Part shown: piece after piece, positions 33,122-43,769 of the stretch
Numbering within the stretch: position 1 is the stretch's first letter
How the letters are laid out: every line of letters starts with the position of its first letter
From: Enoplolaimus lenunculus
Lineage: Eukaryota > Nematoda > Enoplea > Enoplida > Thoracostomopsidae
Length of the DNA: 64,000 nucleotides
Direction: 5' to 3'
Assembly: GCA_030248215.1 (NCBI GenBank)
Contig: JASANG010001204.1
Coordinates: 1 to 64,000, forward strand
Made by a program: the position numbers and the translations under genes
Notes under the pieces: generated by a model
What the model was told of the DNA's origin: nothing
What the model saw: only the letters and a program-made list of their open reading frames with translations
Database searches by the model: none

Positions 33122-33301
33122 AGCAGCAAAAAATTGCGGAAACCGTGTTTTTCACACGTTCCAGTCATCGAAAAGGCTGTTTTACTGGGGATAAATCAAT
33201 GCGAATCCAAGAGCAGCAAAAAATTGCGGAAACCGTGTTTTTCACACGTTCCAGTCATCGAAAAGGCTGTTTTACTGGGGATAAATCAATGCGAATCCAA
33301 G
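33122..33301. repeat. 90-bp perfect tandem duplication
   Basis: AGCAGCAAAAAATTGCGG begins at 33122 and again at 33212. The two 90-base units look identical to the base. Because 90 is a multiple of three, a short open frame runs through both, but nothing else supports a gene. Confidence 0.95.
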
Positions 33302-34189
33302 AAACTTTATAATGGAGGACCACACGAGATATAGTGGAAGCACTCGACTCCCGAGCGAAGCAAGCCAGAAGTCATACGCCATTTTTGTTTTTGGATCCGC
33401 CTGCATGAGGAATAGCGGATGCATGCTTCTCCTAAACTTATGGAAAGACTAGGAAAACACATGTTTATTATTTACAAGTCCTAAATTCAACGGCACCTTT
33501 ACTAAAGCTACGGTGGCTCCTCAGAAACGGACGCAGGGCGAGTAGAGTTGTGTGTCCTCTCGTCCCAGCAGTCCTGCGGTGCTGAATCTCAGTAGTACGA
33601 TCACTGCTTCTGTATACTTCTTTAATCTTAAAGCGATTGTTGTATATTTGAGATTTTTTATTGCAGATATATGCAGCGTTTTGTTCGGAATCTAACTTTT
33701 GATTAATTTATTTTTCATATATCAATAAAACTACAAATCCTGCTTGCAGATTTTTTGCCGTACTTAACCCCGCATGATTGTGGCCATCTTTAGCTGGCAT
33801 ATGCACCTTTTTATGTGCATGACAGCTCTGCAGTGTGTGCAGTATGCTTATGATCATGCGTTATCAAATGATGATACTTAATAAAATAAATTGATTCTGC
33901 TAATGTCATTTTTCAATAGACAAATCATCCATCAACGTTTTTGCGCTTGCGTAAGCATAGTACATGATTTTCAACTTTTCCGTTTTCCGTTTTTATTCGG
34001 GAAAAACGAGAAAAACTATTTTTTCCGATCAATTCAATTTTTCTGGAAACAAACCAAACCTGGTTAATGGTCCGAATCCACCTTAGGCGCCTTTAGTTAC
34101 AGGCCCAATTTACGGCAGTTCACTGGAAACTTTCTTCGGCCCTTTAACACATCCAACACATATAAGGTTAACGGTTAACGTAATTCTTA

Positions 34190-34490
34190 AACTCAAACTG
34201 GCTTAGTCTTAAATAAAGCCTTAGGCTACGGTTCAGACTTAGGCTTAAGAAAACCGTATTTTAAACCTAGCCTACACATGAACCTAAGCCTAAGCCTGTG
34301 GGAGAGCGTGTAGGCCAATGTTACTTTGAGGGCTGTCATGTTTCGTGCACTATTGCGGAAGAGTACGGTTCAGATTTTAGACTATTTTTGCTGAGGCACA
34401 GGCTCAGGGTGAACACTTATTTTCGAGCTTAGGTTTAGAAAATTTGCTTAATCTAGAGTTACGGCACTAAAAGTAACATTAGCCGAAATG
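34190..34490. repeat. TTAGGC-family elements
   Basis: ACCTAAGCCTAAGCCTGTGG, then GGCCAATGTTACTTTGAGGG and, at the right, ACTAAAAGTAACATTAGCCG, which are the inverted ends of the family. Two copies appear to abut. Confidence 0.65.
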
Positions 34491-35539
34491 CACGATTGCC
34501 AATGTCATCGCATTAAATTTATTTCAAAAATTTCCTCGCATTTTTACCCAGTTAGTACTAGCTCAGTAACACTTAAAACCAACTACCGTTGTAATATTAT
34601 TGCAAAATTTAGTACTAAATCTTCCCAGCTGTTAAAATCAACCACAACAATTGCAGCACAATGGATACCTTACAAAAGAAATTGTCGTAAAATTTCAACA
34701 CACTTTTATAGCTTTCATTTTCAAGTCTGAAAAGTTTTGAATTTTAGAGAATCGTGTTTTAACTGAATTAGAAATGGTAGACACCGCTCAACAGAGTTCT
34801 GTTTCCAACACATTTCAAGTGAACTTCCTCCAGCCCGACTTTACGGCCAAGACGGAGTTTTAATTTGGTTTTAGATTTCGGCCATGACAAAATGGCTGCA
34901 ACAAACTTTCACAATCAAACTTAATCATGCAAACTATGATCATAAATCACAACAAGCATTGCAGTTGAGTACATTCGTCTTTACAAACATTTGGTTTTTT
35001 AAATATACTAGTCGGTCCACTTTGCGCAATGTATAAAAGTGTTAGCGAATGCATAAAAATCTGAATGCAAGTCTTCTAATTATAGAACAATCGCGCCTAT
35101 GTGCTAGAAACTAATTGTAAGCAACGTATGCTGAAAAATTGTTCAAAATACGCATGCGGGGTGTATCATCAGCTTTAATTATGTAGACTGGTTTTGCACC
35201 GCTAACTGGGTTGCAACCTTAGCATACACCAAGGTTGATAATTTGAAAAGATTCGTTTTTACAGGTTTATCGGCAAAGAAGATTCAGAAGCAAAGTCCAC
35301 CAAATTTTATTCTGTGAAATCCACTTTGAAATTTGAAATAGCAAAGCTGAATTGAGTGCAAATCATTACCATTGTTTCTTTTTCATCATTAGACAAATAT
35401 ATATACCCCGAAAAGAGGGGTTCTATAGAATATAAGTCACAATATTCGCAGATTCTTCTGATGAGTTCACGTTCTCAAAAAATATGGCTAAATCTTTAAT
35501 TTCAGCCCGAAATCAATAATTTAATCGTGTACTCACCAG

Positions 35540-35892
35540 GGTGCAAGCAGAGGTATAACATAGCAGAGACGGGGCCGTAGATCAACAAAATTTGCCATAA
35601 CCGGAGCCGAAAGTGAAGCCGAAGGTAGAGGCGAAATTAGGTAGTAAAAGTGATTTAAATTTGCTAATTTTAGCACATATCTGTAAGGTTTTGTTAAATG
35701 TTATTGTTTTATGCTAATTATTTATGAAATCTCGGCAATTTAAAACGAAACACACAAAACAATTAAATTTTGCGAAATTCTGTAAAATTTCGATACCAAA
35801 ATTGCCGGAACCTTAAACAGAAATTGTACCGGAGCGAAGGTTGATTTTTTTCTGAAGCCGTAACCGGAGCAGACCCCCGGTTGTTCCCTGAT
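35540..35892. repeat. Dispersed repeat ending CCGGTTGTTCCCTGA
   Basis: Contains ATACCAAAATTGCCGGAACC and GAAGCCGTAACCGGAGC, and ends CCCCGGTTGTTCCCTGA. It is a longer copy of the repeat at 22145-22312. Confidence 0.6.
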
Positions 35893-36529
35893 ACTCACGG
35901 AGAATTTGCAAATATCTGCAAAAAATTAACTGCCAAATAGTTTCATTGACGCTGTTAAACTAGCTTATTGGTCGAAGTCTCAAACATCTTAAAAACTTTT
36001 CGACGATAAAATATTGCGCCCATGTGAACTATAACTGTTTCTGTCTATACTCTATACAGTTTGAATGCATTCAAAGATATAGAAAACTGATTATAGACAA
36101 TCGGTAAACGTTCTTTTCACAGTTTTGCTATACCGGGGCTTGTGTCCGTTTTCATATCGAAGCGCTTGAGCTCATAGCTTTAGTTTGGTGATTGCGGCTG
36201 TACTACGCCGAAAGTGTTTAGTTTTTAAGGACTGCAACAAATTTAAGCGGTTTGAAAATTCTAAATTGGTATCGCGGCAAAAATTTTAACCCTTCTAAAT
36301 AGTAACGGTTTCATATATTAGCAAAAGATAACTCTTTCCCGTTAGTTTAAAGTTTAGCGTTAATTCGGATTGCGTATAACTCATTAATTTGATTTAAAGC
36401 TTTTCTTCATTTCATTCAGGGCCGTTGAACTTATCTCACGCTGAACAGTAAAAAGTTACATGTAACAATAAAGTGCCGTATGCCACACACATTCCATTTC
36501 CCAAAATTAGCATAGACACAACGGCAATG

Positions 36530-36975
36530 TATATAGTAGGGCCGTAACAGTAGCATATGCATATTTCTAAACTTAAGCGTAAACCTAAGCCTAATCTAAG
36601 CAAAAAAATTAGTCTTCAGCTTAAGATTACTGTATTGCAGTAACACAGAAAAACGTTTCGTCACTGATCTTGACATTAGCCTACATAAAACGAAATCAGT
36701 GTACACCTGTATCTTTCTGCAAGCACAAATTTCGAAATACTGAATACTTGGCTGCGTAAATATTTTCCAAATTGAGTTTCTGTGTATAAAAAAATCAGTG
36801 CAACTAATTGCGAAACGAACCCTTAAGCTAGCAAAATGAGTGATTTCCTGAAAACGAAAACAGTACTATAAACAAAACAGGCAAATTTACGACAATAGCC
36901 GCACCTACAGGCCGTCACCTGCTAAAGCCTAACGCATAGCGTCACCCAAGCCTATTACTAAACCTAAACCTATTG
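36530..36975. repeat. TTAGGC-family fragments
   Basis: GGGCCGTAACAGTAGCATATGC followed by AACCTAAGCCTAATCTAAGC at 36538-36600 (each part of the family consensus), and a weaker piece, CTAAACCTAAACCTATTGACGG, near 36957. Confidence 0.5.
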
Positions 36976-38499
36976 ACGGTTAATAAACAACATTTTGGAT
37001 TACACGTTTTCGGTCATCTAGCTGCCGGGTGACGAATTGTCATAATTTCATTTTCAAAAAATAAATTTATACTGAGCAAAAACTTTAATTTGTACGATGT
37101 GGTCTAAAACTTGTATACTTATGTCCATAACAACTGCGCATTTCCAGCACAGCCTTAAAGATACGTGACTGAAACGTATATATACAACTGTCATGTCCTG
37201 CGGTATCTGCCATAAAGTTTCTGCATTAAACCTATTTTTTTGTTAGGCGCAAGTATTAATCAAACGGCCATAATCTCGCTAACGAAAAGTTGACTTGGTC
37301 AAAAGAAAAGCTTTATTTAGCGCACAAATACGCGGGCTGTTTGTTTTCCAAGTCTAACAATGAAATAAATTACTTTGGATTAGTGATGAGTTTTCTTTAC
37401 ATCAAATGCGTACAGCGCAAAGTTTCATATTCATGCAATGTTAACTCAAACATATCTCTCAAGTTCGGAATTGAACCAGGGACTGTGATGGAAGATTAGC
37501 TCAAAGGGACTCTCACGTCTTAAGAAGCATTTGTCTGCGATACGCACTATATGAACTTTTCATTGCATTGCTTCTTGTGCGCGCAACTTGTAGTGAAGTG
37601 CCGACGTTACCGACCCTGTCCCCACCTAAGGAAAAGCCTCGGGCACGGTGAACCCTCGATATACCCGATCATTAAAAATGAGTTCAAAAAATTTACTCCT
37701 TCGGCGTAATTTCTCTTGTTTGATCAGCTGCCACGTCCCTGAATGATACAATGCAGGGAGCCACTCATATCACATGTGGGAGGGAGGTCGGATACCCCTG
37801 CCGAGGTCTTGTTGTAGTGTTAAATATATGATATTGTATTCTGGATACAATTAAATACTAGAAGGCATGTTCGTTCGTACGCTTATGGGTCATCCACGTT
37901 ATAATGCGCTCGCTAAGTTAAAAATTTGTCCAACCACCCGGTAGGAATCTGTGTACAAATTGAATGTGTATCTAGCGCGTAGGTACAATTTTATGCTGTA
38001 CGTAGACACTATTAATTGTCCCGACACTGTCCGAAGGGAGTCTGGACAAAAGGTAAAAAAATTAAGCATAATCAATAAGTGTATATGTGTGTTTGTGTTG
38101 TTGTTATCTATGTTTGCGATGCTATATGAACACAGTGCAATATGGGTCCTCGTTAGGGCTACCGGACATTATAGTGGTCTCGCAATAGTGTGTTAAAGCG
38201 ACGACGGGTCTTACTAAGACCCAGATATTTTTTTGCAGTAGCGCGTGCAGTATAACGTGGATGTTCCATTATGTACTGTTGACGTATGCTTGTTTTAACA
38301 AACATATCGTAATCATGGCACAAATTTCAATCAAACTATGCGGAGTTCACTTTATAACCGGCAACCGGGGCTTCTTGGCAAGTGTTCAGTCCCTTTTAGA
38401 CGATCGGGTAACATTTTGTCTACTTACAGACCTATCATATTCAAAAAGTTGTATCTGTCTGGTATCATCTTGTGTAGGGCGCCTTTTGTTCTTCAATAT

Positions 38500-38966
38500 C
38501 ATATGAAATTCGACATATTGTCGGCGAATATCATATATTTTTTATGTCTGCATACTTGAGATATACACAAATTGTCCTGTTGAATATCATATAATACTAG
38601 ATTTGAAATTTGAATTTTTAAATATGACGCCGTATTTTTGCGCGATTTTGTGTCGGAAACGAATTTTGCTGCATCTTTTTGGTGTTTTAGTGTACATCTG
38701 TGCCTCTGTCGTACGACTTTCTATTCATTTATAAATACGCGAAGCCTGTCTCGTTGAATATTTTATGATATTGCGTTGTAACTTTGAAATATCATATGAT
38801 AATCGCTTAAATGTTCCAAAGTATCATGTGACATACCGCTTCTTGTACACACTGAACATCTGAGAGCGGTGGTTTGTAAGTTAGTGTCATATGACATTCA
38901 AGTTACGCCGCCTGTTGACCGTATATGACATTCAAGTTACGCCGCCTGTTGACCGTATATGACATT
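38500..38966. repeat. ATATGATATTC-rich region with a 34-bp tandem repeat
   Basis: Words such as GAATATCATAT recur at 38492, 38527, 38582 and 38800. A 34-base unit beginning GACATTCAAGTTACGCC occurs at 38893 and 38927, with a third start at 38961. Confidence 0.75.
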
Positions 38967-39143
38967 CCTAAATTTTGAAGTTTAACGTTGACGTCGAATC
39001 AACATGAAACAAACCGTGCCCCATCTGCCCGGTATGGTACTATTGTTTATTTGCAAGGTTTCTAATATTTTTTCTAAATTTAAAAAATTCCTAAATGGCT
39101 TAATTTTCTAATCATTTAGTCGTAACTTAGTTAACATCTTTTT

Positions 39144-39265
39144 CTAATTTTTGAAATCAAAATTAAAAGATGCAAACACCAAACCAATGATTATTAAAAT
39201 TGGACCAGATAATTGCAATACGGTGGTGTATTTTATGCTTGAAGTTTTGAACAAGGCGATACAAC
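39144..39265 (-). CDS. Candidate last exon of a small membrane protein (weak)
   Basis: On the minus strand, acceptor AAATTTTTCTAG is followed by an open frame with LQLSGPILIIIGLVFASFNF and a stop at 39144. The hydrophobic stretch could be a membrane segment. I found no upstream exon with a matching phase that I trust; a stretch at 39413-39500 (EGLAYFESAAEKSWMRFC) is a possible one. Chance is a real alternative. Confidence 0.2.
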
Positions 39266-39824
39266 CTAGAAAAATTTCAAAGTTGGTATATATTTTTGTG
39301 TCGCAAACTGAAAGAGTATCTAAACACCTCTGTGCATTACTATGCATTTAGTGCATTTGCTATTGGGTTATTGTGGGCAGTGCCGGAAAAGGCAGGGGGA
39401 CTTTGACCAAACTTAAATGTGGGTGCCACCTATGCAGAAGCGCATCCAAGATTTCTCGGCGGCAGACTCGAAGTAAGCCAATCCCTCATTTCCGAGCTTG
39501 GCTGTGCGGTTACTATTGGACTTTTGAAATGAAACCATAATCATTGGAACATTGTTCGAGAAAGCAAACAGCTCATATATATAGTAAAGTTTGGCAATCG
39601 CCACATGCTGAAATAATTTGGAGAATGCATGCGGCACGCAACAAATCTGTTTTCGTCACCGCCCTTGAATATTTCATTTCGAGAAAGTATTTTTCGCATG
39701 AAGTAAAAATGTTAGCGAGCGAGCTGCCTAGCCAGCGTAAACTTATGTATTACTAGAACTTGGAAAAATTTTAAGGCCTGTCGAATCTCTGAAACCATTA
39801 AAAATCAATGCCGATGTATAGAAC

Positions 39825-40015
39825 AATGGCCGGTTCGTTTTCCTGCGGGGCGTGTATTAATAGAGTCAGTTTAAGCTTTAGACTAACTTTTTGCTTTCGC
39901 TTAGGCTTAAGCTTAGACTCAGGTACAAGCTCGTCCTTACGCTTAGGCTTAGGCTTAGGTTTAGGAATATGCTTATGCTACGTTTGCGGCCCTACTCTGT
40001 CAATGGGCCAAAATA
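39825..40015. mobile_element. TTAGGC-family MITE
   Basis: From CAATGGCCGGTTCGTTTTCC to CGGCCCTACTCTGTCAATGG, with TTAAGCTTTAGACTAACTTT and the run CGCTTAGGCTTAGGCTTAGG inside. Confidence 0.65.
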
Positions 40016-40145
40016 ATTACGCAGAAAGAATCGTGCACGAAAACTCTCGAGCAAAACGAACGCAACGACGCAATTCAAAACTACCACGATTTTTGTTGAT
40101 ACTGATCAGGTTGGGGATTGGAGGTCGGAGCCCAAATGTGAATTA

Positions 40146-40338
40146 CTGTAGTGATCCGAAGAGGGGGAGGGTAATAAAAGGGGTCCCTATTTGGAGTCCC
40201 AATCAATAGGAGACCGTATCCCTAATATGAGTCAGCTTCAATACAGAATATATAACAGTAATGAAAGGCTGTGGAGGGAAAGTTAAAAATCAATAACAGT
40301 CAGTAGCCGAATAACAGGAGGGTACCATCTGATGGGGA
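40146..40338. mobile_element. CTGTAGTGACCC-type MITE, copy 5, shortened
   Basis: CTGTAGTGATCCGAAGAGGG after a TA, then ATCAATAGGAGACCGTATCC. The copy ends within ACCATCTGATGGGG, lacking the far inverted end. Confidence 0.75.
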
Positions 40339-40365
40339 ATGGCTGCTCCGACCCTGATTACGGGC

Positions 40366-40440
40366 CAATGGCGTAGTAGTTAGTATATGTGCCTTGCAAG
40401 ATGGAAGCTCAGCTTCGATCACCAGCGGATACAATATTTT
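40366..40440 (+). repeat. tRNA-derived SINE-like sequence
   Basis: TGGCGTAGTAGTTAGTA resembles box A and GCTTCGATCACC box B, 35-40 bases apart, on the plus strand. It is not a sound tRNA fold, so it is read as a SINE head. Confidence 0.45.
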
Positions 40441-40969
40441 AAATCCAATTGCACTGTCTATTAAATTGGGAGATTCCATATACATATTCTAACAACAGTA
40501 TTAAATTTTATTTACCGAACCAAGTATGAGCCGCTGGGAATTTAATACAGAATATAAAAATCATTTCACACAGCTTTGAGATGCTCCGGATTATCGTCAC
40601 AGACGCAATGTTAAAAACAACAAAATTGATCATAATTGAGTATAGAACAACAAAAATAAATAGAACGTAATTCGTACGACTGAAATAAAAGGCAACAAGC
40701 CAGGGAATGGCTATATCATTTTAGTAAATACCTGCTTATGTCTCCGTAAAGATTTTGTTTATAAAATTTGCGGTTTTATTTATCGCAATTGAGACTATGT
40801 TATAAATGCACGTTCCAGACCTTCATAGTCTATATTAATGTTCCTGTTCAACCAGCGGCGAATTCACGGAGGGAAGTGGGCTTGTAGCCCGCTGGCAGTA
40901 CTGCAAATGGTTTTTACTGAAGTTCTAATTTGTTTCCTAGTCAAATAGCGACAAAATATTGTGGAAATA

Positions 40970-41145
40970 GGCCCATGTAAAGATCAGGGGCGGAACGTTT
41001 TTCTGTGGCACTAGAATAGAGTAAGTAAGCTTAAGCTTTAGACTAATTTTTTCGCTTGGCGTAGGTTCAGTCTTAATAAGGTTAGGCTTAGGAACATGCG
41101 TATAATACTGTTCCGCCCTGTTCTTTACATTGGCCTGGATATACA
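40970..41145. mobile_element. TTAGGC-family MITE
   Basis: GGCCCATGTAAAGATCAGGGG at the left and CCCTGTTCTTTACATTGGCC at the right are inverted ends. Inside lie TAAGCTTTAGACTAATTTTT and GGTTAGGCTTAGGAACATGC. Confidence 0.7.
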
Positions 41146-41499
41146 CGAGTTAATATTATTTGGCGTCTTCGGCACGACTTTTAAACTTTCAAATGCTAAT
41201 ATATTTTAAAATTAAATAGTTCAATATTATAAAACACAAACACTGCGCTCAACGTAAGCCTAAAACCGTCGAAATGTGGACAAAGGTTGGTTGTCTAAAA
41301 ATTTGAACTCTGCCTGACAGCATTGTGTTTTAAAATTTAACATGTGTGTTTGGGGGTATATGGCAAACTCGCAAAAAGTCAACGTTCAGACTTGCACAAA
41401 AACGATGTCGTACGGTTTCTTGGCAAATATTAGTAAACTGTAAGGCTAACTTTGTGATGAATCTAACTATTCATGATAATTATAACGGCATGTTCGCTA

Positions 41500-41660
41500 A
41501 GCCTAAGCCTCAGCATGAAATCAGCGGAAGGCTAAACATAAGCCTAATCCTAATCCAAATTTTAAACCTAAGAGCAAGCCTAAGCCTTATAGTGTTTGAA
41601 TCCGGTGGTTTGCGTTTCTTTAATGTGCAGGCCCCTATAAGTAACATGGGCCAAACCTAA
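41500..41660. mobile_element. TTAGGC-family MITE, inverse orientation
   Basis: AAGCCTAAGCCTCAGC, GCAAGCCTAAGCC and the end CCCCTATAAGTAACATGGGCC. Confidence 0.6.
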
Positions 41661-42239
41661 TAGCAAAGTGTGTTACAAGACTAGTATCACGACAATTCAT
41701 CGCATGACAACTCACCGAAAAACAGTCTGTATACCGAAATTTCGTGGACTCGACAATTTCTCACCCATCATTAAGTTTAGGCTTAAGGATTGTCCCTGGG
41801 ATTATGGTTAGCATTAGAATTAGGCTTATAACCCTGTCGGGCAACAAGTTGTTTTGGTATATTCGATATAAATATTCGTGTGAGATTATTCTTGGACGTA
41901 TGATTTCCAACGTTCCGATCAATAAACTACCAAAATTATGTCTGCTGTTGAAACATGGCTTTTGAAAAGAGTTTATAACATTAACTGTATCCTTGTGTTT
42001 AGCGTTCAAGGGGACTGATGTGCCGCTGGATGTGGATTTAAATGGGGGCACCGTGAAAAGTTAAATGTTGGGTCTTATAATGTAATAATTGAAAATTGTT
42101 TGCGATGGCTCACTGACGCAGTTTCTTCCTTTAACCAAATAGAGATGCATACGGATTGAGACAATCCCATATAAGGATACTTTTACTCATTTTTGATAGT
42201 TTTCAAGCAAGCATGGCAAATATTTCGGTGTTATTCGCG

Positions 42240-42376
42240 AAATAATTTACAGCTGTCCAGCTAAAGCTGCAATCACCCGCTCAAAGTTTCGCAACGAAAA
42301 CTTGCAGCTGCAATCTACAGCCGCAAGTTGTGTTTGAAAGCCCAACGCCAAAACTTGCACGTGTGAATGGGGCGTT
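42240..42376. repeat. Half copy of the CACGTGTGAATGG MITE
   Basis: ACTTGCAGCTGCAATCTAC and the end TTGCACGTGTGAATGGGGCG match the element at 23115-23472. Confidence 0.6.
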
Positions 42377-42675
42377 AGCTAATTAGTTGTAAATTGTTTT
42401 GCTGTAAACATCGAAATATTTGCTATGCTTCATTTAAAAAATATTCAAAACGAGCAAAAGTAGCTTTTCTATGGGAGTGCAAATCAACTCATTAAATTAT
42501 AAAAATTGGGAGTTGTCTCTGGGGTGTGCAGAGAGGATTCATGGTGCCGCAAACGTATGAACTAAATGCATCAGTGAATCAACATTAACGATTTCCAACT
42601 ATACAGAGAGGAACATTAATATTCTTGCGAAATAATGGTCGCAGTGACACTGGTTGTAGAATGTCGGCAAAGTAT

Positions 42676-42762
42676 CTATTTTTTTGCACCATTTTCTGTT
42701 GATTCAGGAGCATAACCACTTGTACAGCCGTCGCACACAAAGCGCAAGCATTTCAAACCACA
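42676..42762 (-). CDS. Candidate Cys-rich terminal exon (weak)
   Basis: Acceptor TTAATACCTCAG, then an open frame CGLKCLRFVCDGCTSGYAPE to a stop at 42676, 28 residues with four Cys. No partner exon was found. It lies 900 bases downstream of the coiled-coil gene's last exon on the same strand, so it might belong to an extended 3' form, but the phase cannot be tested without more exons. Confidence 0.15.
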   Translation of the reverse strand, partial: CGLKCLRFVCDGCTSGYAPESTENGAKK

Positions 42763-42934
42763 CTGAGGTATTAAGCACAACGTAAATATTAAATTTTCGA
42801 TTTTAAAACTAAGCCCTTCACTACTAAATAAATATTCATACACAAATCTGAAATTGAACACATTCTTTATATCACAAAGTTTATTGATATCACATAATTT
42901 AATAGTTTATGTATTATAGACAGTCATTGTTACT

Positions 42935-43090
42935 TTTAGGGGCGTACAAGCTTAAGCTTATTCCTAAGCCTAATCTTTGGCGTAGTGATGAAAATAAAAC
43001 TAAGCAAAAAATAAGTTTAAAGCCTAAGTTTATTTCATTACAGTCCTGCAGGAAAACGCGATGCCGCTAAAAGCAACATGGGGCTTATAG
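42935..43090. mobile_element. TTAGGC-family MITE
   Basis: GTTACTTTTAGGGGCGTAC at the left and GCCGCTAAAAGCAACATGGG at the right are inverted ends. CTTATTCCTAAGCCTAATC lies inside. Confidence 0.65.
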
Positions 43091-43404
43091 GTAATTATTT
43101 TTTTGAAAAAAACGTAATTTCAAATTGTCCAAGCAAAAAACAGGTTTAAAATTTTGTATATTTCAAACATACGAGGACTGTCATCTGTAAATTGACGGCA
43201 TACTTTTGGTTTTGATGGCGCTCGGGGAAATGGTGCGCATATTTTGTGTTAAGCGCGGTAGCATTGTTGGCGTATAACTGCTACTTGTAGCACTAGTTGA
43301 AGTTGAGCGAGGCAGCGATGATCTGAAATTATTTGATGACAAAGTGTCAAGTTTTTAAGTGTTTGTATTGTTTTGAGCGAATTGAAATAGCAAAAAGCCA
43401 AAAA

Positions 43405-43515
43405 TTAAAGCTTAAGCTTTATACTAATTTTTTGCTTAGGCTTAGGTATAAGCTCATTCTTACACTTAGGCTTAGGCTTAGGCTTAGGAAAATACTTATA
43501 GTACTGTTAAGGCCG
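43405..43515. repeat. TTAGGC-family element with five repeat units
   Basis: AAAGCTTAAGCTTTATACT, then CTTAGGCTTAGGTATAAGC and the run CACTTAGGCTTAGGCTTAGG, ending TACTGTTAAGGCCGTG. An ACACTGC MITE follows directly. Confidence 0.7.
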
Positions 43516-43521
43516 TGTTCT

Positions 43522-43619
43522 ACACTGCAAAAAATGGTGAATCAAATTGACTCTTTCCGAAATAGACTTTTCCGGACTACACACACTGAGTCAATTTGAC
43601 TCACCATTTTTTGCAGTGT
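43522..43619. mobile_element. Short ACACTGC-type MITE, 98 bp
   Basis: ACACTGCAAAAAATGGTGAA at the left and TCACCATTTTTTGCAGTGT at the right are almost perfect inverted ends with only about 60 bases between them. It sits 43 bases past the last exon of the coiled-coil gene, in or near its 3' UTR. Confidence 0.9.
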
Positions 43620-43661
43620 ATTCATTGGCTGAAAGCAATAAACTTTTGAGTAAATAATTAC

Positions 43662-43769
43662 TTACGTTCCAGCCGGAATAAATGGTTTTTGTGGCAATCG
43701 ATGATCCAGTCGTGACAATTTTGTCCACTGTTCACGCCATGCGTCCGCTTCATGTTTTGTTGTTTTATA
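43662..43769 (-). CDS. Coiled-coil gene exon 9, C terminus
   Basis: Acceptor TCGTTTTGCAG, 35 codons and TAA. It encodes YKTTKHEADAWREQWTKLSR and ends KPFIPAGT. The stop lies within ACGTAAGT, so a donor is also possible. A 32-base triplication lies just upstream in the intron. Confidence 0.7.
   Translation of the reverse strand, partial: YKTTKHEADAWREQWTKLSRLDHRLPQKPFIPAGT

Noticed and set aside
41761-42051. 96-codon open stretch on the minus strand
   Set aside because: The composition looks coding-like, but its 3' end is TTAGGC-family sequence, and no acceptor and donor pair in a usable phase was found.
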